Of a DNA stretch of 50,816 bases, positions 1-8,098 are shown piece after piece. The translations under genes and the position numbers were made by a program. The DNA lies in NCBI GenBank assembly GCA_029257065.1, contig JARIDA010000118.1, positions 1 to 50,816 on the forward strand. Direction: 5' to 3'. The first letter of the stretch is position 1, and every line of letters begins with the position of its first letter. A model generated the notes under the pieces. That model saw only the letters and a program-made list of their open reading frames with translations. It ran no database searches and had not been told where the DNA came from. This DNA comes from Tissierellaceae bacterium (GTDB taxonomy: Bacteria; Bacillota; Clostridia; Tissierellales; Tissierellaceae).

Positions 1-561
1 TTAGTGGATTATGATATAATTGATATAAGTAATATAAATAGACAAATTCATGCTACAATAGAAACGATTGGTATGAATAAAACAGAGGTTATGAAATCAA
101 GATTGTTGGAAATAAATCCTGAATTACAGGTTACTATACATGAAGAGAAATATTTACCAGAAAATAAAGAAATATTTTTCTTCAATCAGTACGACTATGT
201 GGTAGATGCTATAGATATGATAACAGGAAAAATATCCTTAGTAGAGGAGTGTAATTCTAAAAACATTCCAATTATTAGCGCAATGGGAGCAGGCAATAAA
301 TTAGATCCGACTAGATTAAAAGTAGGAGATATTTATGAAACGCAAGAATGTCCACTGGCTAGAGTTATGAGAAGAGAACTCAGAAAGAGAAATATAGAAG
401 AATTAAAAGTTGTATGGTCAGATGAAAAACCTAAGCCAGTAAATATAGAATCTGAAGATGTTAGAAAAGCCATTCCAGCTAGTGTTGGTTTCTTAACATC
501 TGTAATGGGAATAATAATAGCATCTGAAGTTATAAAGGATATTGTTGGATTGGAGGAGTAA
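1..561 (+). CDS. tcdA: TcdA-like E1-type tRNA threonylcarbamoyladenosine dehydratase, 5' truncated by the window edge
   Basis: Partial gene: the frame is open from base 1, and the first in-frame GTG (base 4) lies inside the conserved core, so the true start is upstream. Visible are the ThiF/MoeB/HesA-family stretch with the DxxDxSNINRQxHA signature (about residues 2-17), the INPE segment, the DAID motif near residue 68 and the MGAGNKLDPT and CPLARVMRRELRKR blocks typical of the TcdA/CsdL (YgdL) branch. The family uses ATP to cyclise t6A at position 37 of ANN-decoding tRNAs to ct6A. The N-terminal nucleotide-binding glycine loop is missing with the upstream sequence. The stop is followed two bases later by the rseC-like gene, so the two are probably co-transcribed. 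ThiF and MoeB are less likely because the GAGNK..CPLARV block is TcdA-like. Confidence 0.88.
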   Translation, partial: LVDYDIIDISNINRQIHATIETIGMNKTEVMKSRLLEINPELQVTIHEEKYLPENKEIFFFNQYDYVVDAIDMITGKISLVEECNSKNIPIISAMGAGNKLDPTRLKVGDIYETQECPLARVMRRELRKRNIEELKVVWSDEKPKPVNIESEDVRKAIPASVGFLTSVMGIIIASEVIKDIVGLEE

Positions 562-563
562 TT

Positions 564-989
564 ATGGATCAAATAGGATTTGTAAAGAGTATATCAGGAA
601 ACAGGGTTGAAGTTGAAGTTACTAGAATGTCGGGTTGTGGGGAAAGTTGTGGATCTTGTAGTGGATGTGATATGGGGCACTCCTTATTGCTTAAAAATAA
701 TATTAATGCAAAAGTAGGAGACACAGTTTTGATTACAGGTGAAGCAAAAGATATACTAAAATATACCATGCTTATGTATATTTTTCCACTAGCATCATTG
801 ATATTAGGTATTTTTGCAGGATCACAATTTTTAGAGCCTAGAGGAGTAGAAAATCATGAGTTAATTGGATTTGCACTAGGAATAATACTCATGGGAATAT
901 CATATTTTTTAGTGAGAAAATATGATAATAAATTAGAAAGTAAAGATGATGATGCTATAAGGATTACAGAAATATTAGAGCAGGAGTGA
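564..989 (+). CDS. RseC/MucC-like membrane protein with an N-terminal cysteine cluster
   Basis: A 141-residue protein. Its small N-terminal domain carries four closely spaced cysteines (C25, C29, C32, C35; pattern CX3CX2CX2C). Two membrane segments follow (roughly residues 66-85 and 98-118), then a charged tail. This is the architecture of the SoxR-reducing system protein RseC/MucC family, found in many Clostridia; RseC in E. coli is linked to reduction of the SoxR iron-sulfur regulator and to sigma-E control. A role in thiol or electron transfer at the membrane is inferred from the family; no partner Rnf or SoxR gene lies in the window. The stop codon overlaps the GTG at 986 and the next gene's Shine-Dalgarno, so it is tightly coupled to the CsoR-family repressor. 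Confidence 0.8.
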   Translation: MDQIGFVKSISGNRVEVEVTRMSGCGESCGSCSGCDMGHSLLLKNNINAKVGDTVLITGEAKDILKYTMLMYIFPLASLILGIFAGSQFLEPRGVENHELIGFALGIILMGISYFLVRKYDNKLESKDDDAIRITEILEQE

Positions 990-994
990 TTATA

Positions 995-1255
995 GTGTCA
1001 GATACAGATGCAATATTGAAAAGACTTAGAAGAATAGAAGGACAGATTAAGGGTATCCAAAAAATGATTGGAACAGAACAATTCTGTGGTGATATATTGG
1101 TTCAAGTATCAGCAGCAAGATCAGCATTGAACAATGTAGGCGGATTAGTTCTTGAAAATTATATGAATAATTGCTTAAAAGCATATATGGATGGAGAAAC
1201 TAGTGAAGAGGAATTGGATGAACTTATTAAAGTAATGTTACAATACACTAAATAG
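995..1255 (+). CDS. CsoR/FrmR-family transcriptional repressor, CstR-like cysteine pair
   Basis: An 86-residue all-helical repressor of the DUF156 family (RLRRIEGQIKGIQKMI near the N-terminus, CGDILVQVSAARSAL core). I choose GTG 995 over GTG 986, because AGGAG at 982-986 sits 8 bases before 995 but overlaps 986. In copper-sensing CsoR the ligands are Cys-His-Cys. Here the two cysteines are kept (C31 and C60), but the His four residues before the second Cys is Tyr (Y56). CstR, the persulfide sensor of this family, likewise has the cysteine pair without the His. The likely input is therefore reactive sulfur or another thiol reagent rather than Cu(I); this is inference. It follows tcdA and the rseC-like gene with overlapping ends and probably regulates its own operon or a distant one. 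Confidence 0.85.
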   Translation: MSDTDAILKRLRRIEGQIKGIQKMIGTEQFCGDILVQVSAARSALNNVGGLVLENYMNNCLKAYMDGETSEEELDELIKVMLQYTK

Positions 1256-1309
1256 TGAGTATATAAAAAATACTATGCATGAATATTTTGTAAAAAGGAG
1301 ACTGATAAA

Positions 1310-2521
1310 ATGGAAAAGATTGATAAAACTATGTATGATTTAATAGAAGAAGAGAAAAAAAGACAGAAAAATCATATTGAATTAATAGCATCAGAAAACT
1401 TTGTTAGTGAAGCGGTTATGGAAGCTGCTGGAAGTGTTCTTACAAATAAATATGCAGAAGGATATCCAGGAAGAAGATATTATGGTGGCTGTGAAGTAGT
1501 TGATAAAGTTGAACAATTAGCAATAGACCGTTTGAAAGATTTATTTGGAGCAGACCATGCTAATGTACAGCCACATTCAGGGTCAAATGCAAATTTAGGC
1601 GTTTATTTCGCAATGTTAAAACCTGGAGACAAGGTATTAGGAATGAACTTATCAGAAGGTGGACATTTAACTCACGGAAGTCCTGTTAACATATCTGGAA
1701 GTTATTATGACTTCATAGATTATGGAGTTGATAGAGATACAGAAGAAATAGACTATGATGTGGTTAGAGATATAGCTATAAAGGAAAAGCCAAAGATGAT
1801 AATAGCTGGAACAAGTGCCTATGCAAGAAAAATTGATTTTAAAAAATTTAGAGAAATAGCAGATGAAGTGGGAGCATATTTAATGGTTGATATGGCTCAT
1901 ATTGCAGGACTTATAGCAGCAGGATTACATCAAAGTCCAATAGAGTATGCAGATTTTGTTACAACAACAACTCATAAAACATTAAGAGGTCCTAGAGGAG
2001 GAGCCATTCTTTGTAAGGAGAAATATGCAAAGAAAATAGACAAGGCTATTTTCCCAGGAATACAGGGTGGACCACTTATGCATATAATAGCAGCAAAGGG
2101 AGTTGCCTTTAAAGAAGCATCTGGAGATGAGTTTAAAAAATATCAAGAGCAAACAATAAAGAATGCAAAAGCATTGGCAGAAGGATTAAAAGACGAAGGA
2201 TTTAGAATAGTTTCAGGTGGAACTGATACTCATTTAATGTTAATCGACTTAAGAGACAAAAATATGACAGGAAAAAAAGCTGAAGAACTATTAGAGAATA
2301 TGGGATTAGCAACAAATAAAAATACAATTCCAAATGACCCAGAATCTCCTTTTGTAACAAGTGGTTTAAGACTAGGAACACCAGCTGTTACGACAAGAGG
2401 AATGAAGGAAGAAGATATGAAGACAATAGCAAAAATTATTAATCTTACTTTAGAGGAGAAAGATGAAGAAGAAATAAAAAAATTAGTTGAAGAGCTATGT
2501 ACAAAATATCCTTTATACTAA
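1310..2521 (+). CDS. glyA: Serine hydroxymethyltransferase
   Basis: A 403-residue PLP enzyme that interconverts serine plus tetrahydrofolate with glycine plus 5,10-methylene-THF, the main one-carbon source of the cytosol. The whole family pattern is present: [11 protein letters not shown] near residue 24, [15 protein letters not shown] near 46-60, VDMAHIAGL near 193-201 and the PLP-lysine motif [14 protein letters not shown], where K223 forms the Schiff base. Length is close to the usual 410-420, with a slightly short C-terminus. A good ribosome binding site (AAGGAG) lies about 8 bases before the ATG. It is separated from the repressor gene by 54 bases and followed by a terminator hairpin at 2542-2569, so it may be the last gene of the upstream unit or a single-gene unit. 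Confidence 0.97.
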   Translation: MEKIDKTMYDLIEEEKKRQKNHIELIASENFVSEAVMEAAGSVLTNKYAEGYPGRRYYGGCEVVDKVEQLAIDRLKDLFGADHANVQPHSGSNANLGVYFAMLKPGDKVLGMNLSEGGHLTHGSPVNISGSYYDFIDYGVDRDTEEIDYDVVRDIAIKEKPKMIIAGTSAYARKIDFKKFREIADEVGAYLMVDMAHIAGLIAAGLHQSPIEYADFVTTTTHKTLRGPRGGAILCKEKYAKKIDKAIFPGIQGGPLMHIIAAKGVAFKEASGDEFKKYQEQTIKNAKALAEGLKDEGFRIVSGGTDTHLMLIDLRDKNMTGKKAEELLENMGLATNKNTIPNDPESPFVTSGLRLGTPAVTTRGMKEEDMKTIAKIINLTLEEKDEEEIKKLVEELCTKYPLY

Positions 2522-2541
2522 AATAATTATTAAATTAGACT

Positions 2542-2569
2542 ATTAAGCCTACATTAATGTAGGCTTAAT
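2542..2569 (+). terminator. Rho-independent terminator after glyA
   Basis: A perfect 28-base palindrome (ATTAAGCCTACATT and its complement) begins 20 bases after the glyA stop. A T-rich run, GTATTTTTAT, follows the 3' arm. It closes the first transcription unit. Confidence 0.8.
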
Positions 2570-2586
2570 GTATTTTTATCTATATA

Positions 2587-2595
2587 TGTTATAAT
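2587..2595 (+). promoter_or_regulatory. Extended -10 promoter for the der operon
   Basis: TGTTATAAT at 2587-2595 is an ideal extended -10 element (TGnTATAAT). No good -35 is seen at the right spacing, which extended -10 promoters tolerate. It lies between the glyA terminator and the der start, 42 bases before the ATG. Confidence 0.6.
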
Positions 2596-2637
2596 AGTAA
2601 GGAATAGAGAAGTTTAAGAATATAAAGAGGTGAGATT

Positions 2638-3960
2638 ATGAATAGAGCAGTAGTTTGTATAGTTGGAAGACCAAATGTTGGAAAGTCTACACTTTTCAAT
2701 AAACTTACAGAGACACGTACAGCAATAACAGAGGATACTCCAGGTGTAACAAGAGATAGGATTTATGGAGAAGGAGAATGGTTAGGAAAATATTATACCC
2801 TAATTGATACAGGTGGAATAGATCCAGATAAAGATGATTTAATGATGAGAAATGTAAAGATGCAAGCAGAGTTAGCAATAGATACAGCAGATGTAATTTT
2901 ATTTGTAGTAGATGGTAGAGAAGGTTTAACTACAACTGATGTAGAAATAAGCAATATATTGAGAATGTCAAAAAAAGAAGTTATCTTGGTCTGTAATAAA
3001 GTGGATGGAAGAGAAACACCAGATGAGTTATTCGAGTTTTACGAACTGGGTTTAGGAAATCCAATTCCAATTTCTGCAGAATCCAGTTTAGGTTTAGGAG
3101 ATTTATTGGATGAAGTTGTTGAAAGATTTCCAATAGATAGTGATACTGAATATGATGAGGATATTATAAGAGTCTCGCTTATAGGAAAACCAAATGTTGG
3201 AAAGTCTTCACTAATTAATAATATTTTAGGAGAAGAGCGAGTTATAGTAACAGATATTCCTGGAACTACTAGAGATGCGGTGGATACACATTTCAATTAT
3301 GGAGAAGACAGATATGTGTTTATAGACACGGCAGGACTTAGAAGAAAGAGAAGTATTGAGGAAGGAATTGAAAGATATTCTGTAATAAGAACTCTTTCAG
3401 CAGTGGATAGATCCAATGTGTGTGTCTTAGTAATAGATGCAGAAGAGGGAGTAAGTGAACAAGATACAAAAATAGCAGGTTATGCACATGAACAGGGCAA
3501 GGGAATAATAATAGCAGTTAACAAATGGGACTTAATAAAAAAAGATAATCAAACCATGAAGCAATTCGAAAATGATATAAGATTTATGCTTGGTTTTATA
3601 AGCTATGCACCAATAATATTTATATCAGCTAAAACAGGACAAAGAGTAGATAAGTTATTAAAAATGATAAATATAGTTAATAATAATTATAATATGAGAA
3701 TAAGTACAGGGGTTCTTAATGAAATATTAGATGAGGCTATTATGATGAATCAACCACCAAGTGATAAGGGAAGACAGGCAAATATTTATTATGGGACTCA
3801 AGTATCATCAAGACCACCTCAATTCTTAATATTTATGAAAAATAAAGATCTTATGCATTTTTCATATGTAAGATACCTGGAAAATCAAATAAGATCACAT
3901 TTTGGATTTGATGGAGTTCCAATAAAGATAGATTTTAAAGAACGATCAAAGGGAGAATAA
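2638..3960 (+). CDS. der: Ribosome assembly GTPase Der (EngA)
   Basis: A 440-residue protein with two tandem GTPase domains and a C-terminal KH-like domain, the unique Der/EngA layout. The first domain has P-loop GRPNVGKS (10-17), DTGG and NKVD (120-123). The second has GKPNVGKS (183-190), DTAG and NKWD (295-298). The remaining roughly 100 residues form the KH-like domain that contacts 23S rRNA. Der is essential for 50S subunit maturation. The ATG at 2638 has the Shine-Dalgarno AGAGGTGA. The stop is followed two bases later by plsY, giving a der-plsY-gpsA run that is conserved across Firmicutes. Confidence 0.98.
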   Translation: MNRAVVCIVGRPNVGKSTLFNKLTETRTAITEDTPGVTRDRIYGEGEWLGKYYTLIDTGGIDPDKDDLMMRNVKMQAELAIDTADVILFVVDGREGLTTTDVEISNILRMSKKEVILVCNKVDGRETPDELFEFYELGLGNPIPISAESSLGLGDLLDEVVERFPIDSDTEYDEDIIRVSLIGKPNVGKSSLINNILGEERVIVTDIPGTTRDAVDTHFNYGEDRYVFIDTAGLRRKRSIEEGIERYSVIRTLSAVDRSNVCVLVIDAEEGVSEQDTKIAGYAHEQGKGIIIAVNKWDLIKKDNQTMKQFENDIRFMLGFISYAPIIFISAKTGQRVDKLLKMINIVNNNYNMRISTGVLNEILDEAIMMNQPPSDKGRQANIYYGTQVSSRPPQFLIFMKNKDLMHFSYVRYLENQIRSHFGFDGVPIKIDFKERSKGE

Positions 3961-3962
3961 TT

Positions 3963-4547
3963 ATGAAAATCTTATTATTAGTTTTAGGATCTTATCTTAT
4001 AGGATCATTTTCATCATCATATATACTTGGAAAAATGATAAGAGATTTAGATATAAGAGAACATGGAAGTGGTAATGCTGGTGCAACAAATGCTCTAAGG
4101 GTTATGGGAGTAAAAATAGCAGCGATAACCTTTGTAATGGATGCATTTAAGGGTTTTATAGCAATACAGTTAGGTAATTATCTAATTGGATTTGATGGTG
4201 CTCTTATAGCTAGTGTCTTTGTAGTTATAGGGCATAATTATCCTATATTTTTAAATTTCAAAGGTGGAAAGGGTATAGCTACTTCCTTAGGAATAATATT
4301 AACTTTAAATTGGAAAGTAGCGTTGATGTGTTTAGCTGTTTGGATTTTAATAACTTTAATCACTAAATATGTTTCATTAGCTTCAATAATGGGGGTTGTA
4401 ACTGCACCTATAGCTTTAAATCTATTGTATTATCCAGTAGATTTAAAGTTGAATTTAACAATTATGTTTTTAGTTTTATCAGCAGTATACAGACATAAGG
4501 AAAATATATCCAGACTATTAAATGGAACTGAGAGTAAAATTTTTTAA
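3963..4547 (+). CDS. plsY: Acyl-phosphate:glycerol-3-phosphate acyltransferase PlsY
   Basis: A 194-residue polytopic membrane enzyme that makes lysophosphatidic acid from acyl-phosphate (the PlsX or FakA product) and glycerol-3-phosphate, the first committed step of phospholipid synthesis. The three cytosolic family motifs are visible: GSGNAGATNALR near residue 36, the GGKGIAT phosphate-binding loop near 100, and HKENISRLLNGTE at the C-terminus. Several hydrophobic helices lie between them. It sits just after der and before gpsA, which supplies its glycerol-3-phosphate. plsX and fakA lie later in this window. Confidence 0.96.
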   Translation: MKILLLVLGSYLIGSFSSSYILGKMIRDLDIREHGSGNAGATNALRVMGVKIAAITFVMDAFKGFIAIQLGNYLIGFDGALIASVFVVIGHNYPIFLNFKGGKGIATSLGIILTLNWKVALMCLAVWILITLITKYVSLASIMGVVTAPIALNLLYYPVDLKLNLTIMFLVLSAVYRHKENISRLLNGTESKIF

Positions 4548-4561
4548 TGGAGTTGATTTGA

Positions 4562-5569
4562 TTGAAAAATAGAATAGGAATATTAGGTGGAGGCAGTTGG
4601 GGAACAGCATTAGGTATATTATTGGCCAAAAAGGATAATGAAGTAGATATCTGGATAAGAGATAAAAATCAATATGAACAGATAAAAAGAGATAGAATCA
4701 ATAAAAAATATTTACCAAATATTAATTTTCCAGAAAAATTAAATCCTAGCAATAACATAATAGATTCAATTAGAGACAAAGATTTAATTATCCTAGCAAT
4801 TCCAACACATAGCATAAGAGAAAATTTAATAAGTATAAAAGATTATATAGAACCAAAACAAATAATATTAAATGTGTCAAAAGGCATTGAAAATGAAAGT
4901 TTACAATGTATATCGGGGATTGTGAAAGAAATAATACCTAATAATAAATATGCAGTATTATCAGGACCATCTCATGCTGAGGAAGTAGGATTAGATATGC
5001 CAACTACGGTTATTGTAGCTTCAGAGGATGAGAATATAGCGAAATTAGTTCAAGATATATTTATGACAATTAATTTTAGAGTCTATACCCATTCAGATGT
5101 TATTGGAGTAGAATTAGGTGGAGCACTTAAAAATGTAATTGCCTTAGGTGCAGGAATTTCAAGTGGATTAGGTTATGGAGACAATGCTAATGCTGCCATA
5201 ATTAATAGGGGAATATTTGAGATATCTAGATTAGGTGAAGCTATGGGAGGAAATAGAGTTACATTTTCAGGACTGTCTGGAATAGGAGATTTAATTGTAA
5301 CCTGTACCAGTGCTCACAGTAGAAATAGAAAAGCAGGATTATTAATTGGACAAGGGTTTAAAGTAGATGAAGCTATAGAAAAAACGGGAATGATAGTTGA
5401 AGGAATAAAAACTACTAAATCAGTTTATGATTTAGCAAAAAAATATAATGTAGAAATGCCTATATCAGAAGAAATATATAATATAATATATAAAAATAAG
5501 AATGTGAAAATAGCAACAGAATCTCTTATGGGAAGAGATAAAAAAATTGAAATGTATGATTTAATATAA
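4562..5569 (+). CDS. gpsA: NAD(P)-dependent glycerol-3-phosphate dehydrogenase
   Basis: A 335-residue cytosolic enzyme reducing dihydroxyacetone phosphate to sn-glycerol-3-phosphate for lipid synthesis. It shows the Rossmann loop GILGGGSWGTALG at residues 7-19, the SGPSHAEEV motif, and ELGGALKNVIALGAG, whose lysine is the catalytic residue of the family. It starts with TTG at 4562, preceded by TGGAGTTGA; no nearby ATG would keep the glycine-rich loop. It is the third gene of der-plsY-gpsA. Many spore-forming Firmicutes have spoIVA soon after gpsA; here two unrelated membrane-protein genes follow instead. Confidence 0.97.
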   Translation: MKNRIGILGGGSWGTALGILLAKKDNEVDIWIRDKNQYEQIKRDRINKKYLPNINFPEKLNPSNNIIDSIRDKDLIILAIPTHSIRENLISIKDYIEPKQIILNVSKGIENESLQCISGIVKEIIPNNKYAVLSGPSHAEEVGLDMPTTVIVASEDENIAKLVQDIFMTINFRVYTHSDVIGVELGGALKNVIALGAGISSGLGYGDNANAAIINRGIFEISRLGEAMGGNRVTFSGLSGIGDLIVTCTSAHSRNRKAGLLIGQGFKVDEAIEKTGMIVEGIKTTKSVYDLAKKYNVEMPISEEIYNIIYKNKNVKIATESLMGRDKKIEMYDLI

Positions 5570-5623
5570 CGGTTTTAAAATAAAGAAAATTATGATATAC
5601 TTGTGTGTATATTGGAGGTAATT

Positions 5624-5998
5624 ATGCTATATTATATAAAAATAATATTAATCACAAGTTTAGTAATTAGCTTAATGGGATTTCTCTTTGCAACAATAAG
5701 AGAAAAATATTATTTGAAAAATAATATAATAATAATTGATAATAATTCTCTAACAGAAGATGTTTTTGAAGATATAGATATAAATCAAATGTTTTTCAAA
5801 GGTTTAAAAATAAAAACAGGAGATGAATTAAAAATAAAAACAAAGGATAGGACTTATAAGGGAATATTATTAGGAGGTAAATTTAAAGAAGGTGTAATAA
5901 AAATCTTAATAAATTCTGAAGAATTGATTGAGTTGGAAGTAAAAAATATAATAGAGGTAAAATTATTAAGAGAATATGGTAAATTCTTTACTCTATAA
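5624..5998 (+). CDS. Small single-span membrane protein of unknown function
   Basis: I do not recognise this 124-residue protein. Residues 4-25 are one hydrophobic helix, and the rest is a charged, probably cytoplasmic domain. Its C-terminal part (FKGLKIKTGDELKIKTKDRTYKG and what follows) looks like a small beta-barrel with alternating hydrophobic residues. The ATG at 5624 is chosen because GGAGG at 5614-5618 precedes it by 5 bases; the upstream GTG at 5603 has no such site. It lies between gpsA and the HlyD-like gene, 22 bases ahead of the latter, and is likely co-transcribed with it. An Sm- or SH3-like fold is only a guess. Confidence 0.7.
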   Translation: MLYYIKIILITSLVISLMGFLFATIREKYYLKNNIIIIDNNSLTEDVFEDIDINQMFFKGLKIKTGDELKIKTKDRTYKGILLGGKFKEGVIKILINSEELIELEVKNIIEVKLLREYGKFFTL

Positions 5999-6020
5999 TA
6001 ATTAAGATAGGTGAGATGAT

Positions 6021-7307
6021 ATGAGTTTAAATAGGAATAATAAACCCAAAAGACTTAAAATACCAATGAAATTTTTTTTAGGAGTAGTTTTAACATATTT
6101 AATAATTAGAGCTATTCCATATTCTTATTCTAGTTCAAATACATTATTACCAAAAAAAGAAAATTTATTGGAGACTATAGAAACAAAAGGAATATTAATA
6201 AAAAAAGAAACCACTTATAATGCTAGTGACAATGGAATGGTAGAAATATTTGTTGAAGAAGGCAATAGAATAAAAGCTGGAACTAAAATAGCAACTTTAA
6301 AAAGCTCTGAAGATAGCTCTATGATAGAAGGAGAATTATTTCAGGTTGAAGAATCTTTAAGAGAATTAAGAGATTCGAAAATAGAATTAGATGTTTCGAA
6401 CAAAAAACTATCTGATGAAGAGTTAGAAAAAAAAGTGATTATGGATATTCAATCCAGTATAAAAAATGATAAATTAGAAAGAATATATATATATAAAGAT
6501 CAACTGTCTAATATTGGAGTAGAAGGTCAATCATCAGAAAAAGATTTGGAAAGTGATGCCATATCTATATTGGAGGATAAAAGAGATCGTTTAACAGCTG
6601 ATATGAATGAAAAATTAAAACAATACTATTCTGAAACTGGTGGATTAGTTTCGTATAAAATAGATCTATATGAGGAAGAATACATACCTAAAGATTTTGA
6701 AAAATATAACTATGACAGATTAAAAGCAGATATGAGTCAATTGGATCAAAAAATTGAAAGAAATACAACTCAATTTGAGATTGAAATTAATAGCCCAATA
6801 TATAAGATTATAGATAATTTTGAATGGCATTTAGCTATATTAGTTGATGATTTAAAAGAGATTGAAGAAATTAAAAATGATAATACTGTAACAATAAAAA
6901 TAGATGAAGATGATAAAAATATAACTGGAAAAGTTGTTATGATAAATGAATTTAAGAATAATGGAGTAATAATATTAAGATTTACTGATAGGCTTCATGA
7001 TTACTATGATTCTAGAATTATGGATATTAGCATATTAAAATCAAATAAAATTGGATATAAGATGCCAAAAGATGCTATAATAGATAAAGAAGGAGAAATA
7101 GGACTTTATATAAAAGATTTAAGTGGAGTTATTAGATTTAGACCTGTATCAATAATAGGAGAAGATAATAAAAATTACTATCTAGAAGCAGGTGATGATA
7201 GTGGAAACTTAAGATTAAATGATGATAAAGTTATAAAAACTATAACCAACTTTGATGAGGTTTTTCTAAAACCTGAAAACTTAAGAGAAGGTAGTATAAT
7301 AAAATAA
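6021..7307 (+). CDS. HlyD-like membrane-anchored protein in the division cluster
   Basis: A 428-residue protein with a short basic N-terminus, one membrane helix (about residues 17-33), then a large extracytoplasmic part. After the helix come a beta-strand segment resembling a biotinyl-lipoyl half-motif (GMVEIFVEEGNRIKAGTKIATL, split around about residue 75), charged helices of coiled-coil character (about 95-250) and a C-terminal beta-rich domain. That is the HlyD/RND adaptor order. No ABC or RND transporter gene is near. The next gene is sepF, 65 bases on, so a division or envelope role is possible, but that is inference from position alone. ATG at 6021 is preceded by AGGTGAGATG. The sequence is very Lys/Ile/Asn rich, like its neighbours. 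Confidence 0.72.
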   Translation: MSLNRNNKPKRLKIPMKFFLGVVLTYLIIRAIPYSYSSSNTLLPKKENLLETIETKGILIKKETTYNASDNGMVEIFVEEGNRIKAGTKIATLKSSEDSSMIEGELFQVEESLRELRDSKIELDVSNKKLSDEELEKKVIMDIQSSIKNDKLERIYIYKDQLSNIGVEGQSSEKDLESDAISILEDKRDRLTADMNEKLKQYYSETGGLVSYKIDLYEEEYIPKDFEKYNYDRLKADMSQLDQKIERNTTQFEIEINSPIYKIIDNFEWHLAILVDDLKEIEEIKNDNTVTIKIDEDDKNITGKVVMINEFKNNGVIILRFTDRLHDYYDSRIMDISILKSNKIGYKMPKDAIIDKEGEIGLYIKDLSGVIRFRPVSIIGEDNKNYYLEAGDDSGNLRLNDDKVIKTITNFDEVFLKPENLREGSIIK

Positions 7308-7372
7308 GTTAATAATAGCAAAAGCTATATTATAGATAAGTTAGAAAACAAAAATTAATAGGAGGGATTAAT

Positions 7373-7813
7373 TTGAGTAATTTTGTAGAGAAAATGAAAT
7401 TTTTTATAGGAATTGGCGATGAGGAATATGAAGAGGAATATGAACAATATGATAATTATACAGATAATTATGATCAACCAAAAGAAACAACTAAGACAAA
7501 AAGAGTAAATAATAATGTGGTTAATCTACATACGAATAGTAATATGAAAATAGTAGTTCATGAACCTTTAAATTATGAAGAGGCTCCAACTATAGTTAAT
7601 GATCTTAAATTGAGAAAAACAGTTGTTGTAAATTTAGAACAATTGGACTCAGAAGTAAAAAGACAAATCTTTGACTTCATTAATGGAGGGTTATATTCAC
7701 TAGAAGGAAATATACAAAAAGTTACTACTGATATTTTTGTTTTAGCACCTAATAATGTTGAAATAGATGGATTGAAAGATGATTTAAAAAATAAGGGAAT
7801 TTTTTCTTGGTAG
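7373..7813 (+). CDS. sepF: Cell division protein SepF
   Basis: A 146-residue cytoplasmic protein that binds FtsZ filaments and tethers them to the membrane in Gram-positive bacteria lacking or supplementing FtsA. The N-terminal stretch MSNFVEKMKFFIGIG is the expected amphipathic membrane anchor, followed by an acidic, Tyr/Asn-rich linker (about residues 18-50). The C-terminal SepF core (about 57-143) contains VHEPLNYEEAPTIVNDLKLRK and FINGGLYSLEGNIQKV, typical of the family. It starts at TTG 7373 with GGAGGG seven to twelve bases upstream. It heads the sepF-yggT-ylmH-divIVA cluster. Confidence 0.95.
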   Translation: MSNFVEKMKFFIGIGDEEYEEEYEQYDNYTDNYDQPKETTKTKRVNNNVVNLHTNSNMKIVVHEPLNYEEAPTIVNDLKLRKTVVVNLEQLDSEVKRQIFDFINGGLYSLEGNIQKVTTDIFVLAPNNVEIDGLKDDLKNKGIFSW

Positions 7814-7831
7814 AAAAGGAAAGGTTTTAAT

Positions 7832-8098
7832 ATGATTCTATTTTATCGTGCTGTGGGAAAACTTATTGAAATTATTGAACTGGCCATTCTGATTAGGGTA
7901 TTTATATCCTTTATAGGTATTGAAAGTAAAAATGTAATTACGGATTTAATATATCAGATTACTGAGCCAATAATGAGTTTTTCTAGAAATTTAATAATAA
8001 AAACAAAAATAAACACTGGTTATTTAGATTTCTCACCTATTGTAGCATTTATAATAATGAGAGTTTTCTATAGTTTGTTAGGGAGAGTATTGTTTTAA
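7832..8098 (+). CDS. YggT family integral membrane protein
   Basis: An 88-residue protein with two hydrophobic helices (about residues 14-32 and 64-85) joined by a loop that contains the YQITEPIMSFSRNLI family signature. YggT/YlmG proteins sit in the sepF-divIVA cluster of most Firmicutes and in chloroplasts; the molecular role is unsettled, with links to division and osmotic tolerance. The TAA stop at 8096-8098 is directly followed by the ylmH ATG at 8099, implying translational coupling. Confidence 0.9.
   Translation: MILFYRAVGKLIEIIELAILIRVFISFIGIESKNVITDLIYQITEPIMSFSRNLIIKTKINTGYLDFSPIVAFIIMRVFYSLLGRVLF

Noticed and set aside
986-994. GTG 986 as start of the CsoR-family gene
   Set aside because: It overlaps its own ribosome site (AGGAG 982-986); GTG 995 has proper spacing and gives the family's cysteine numbering.
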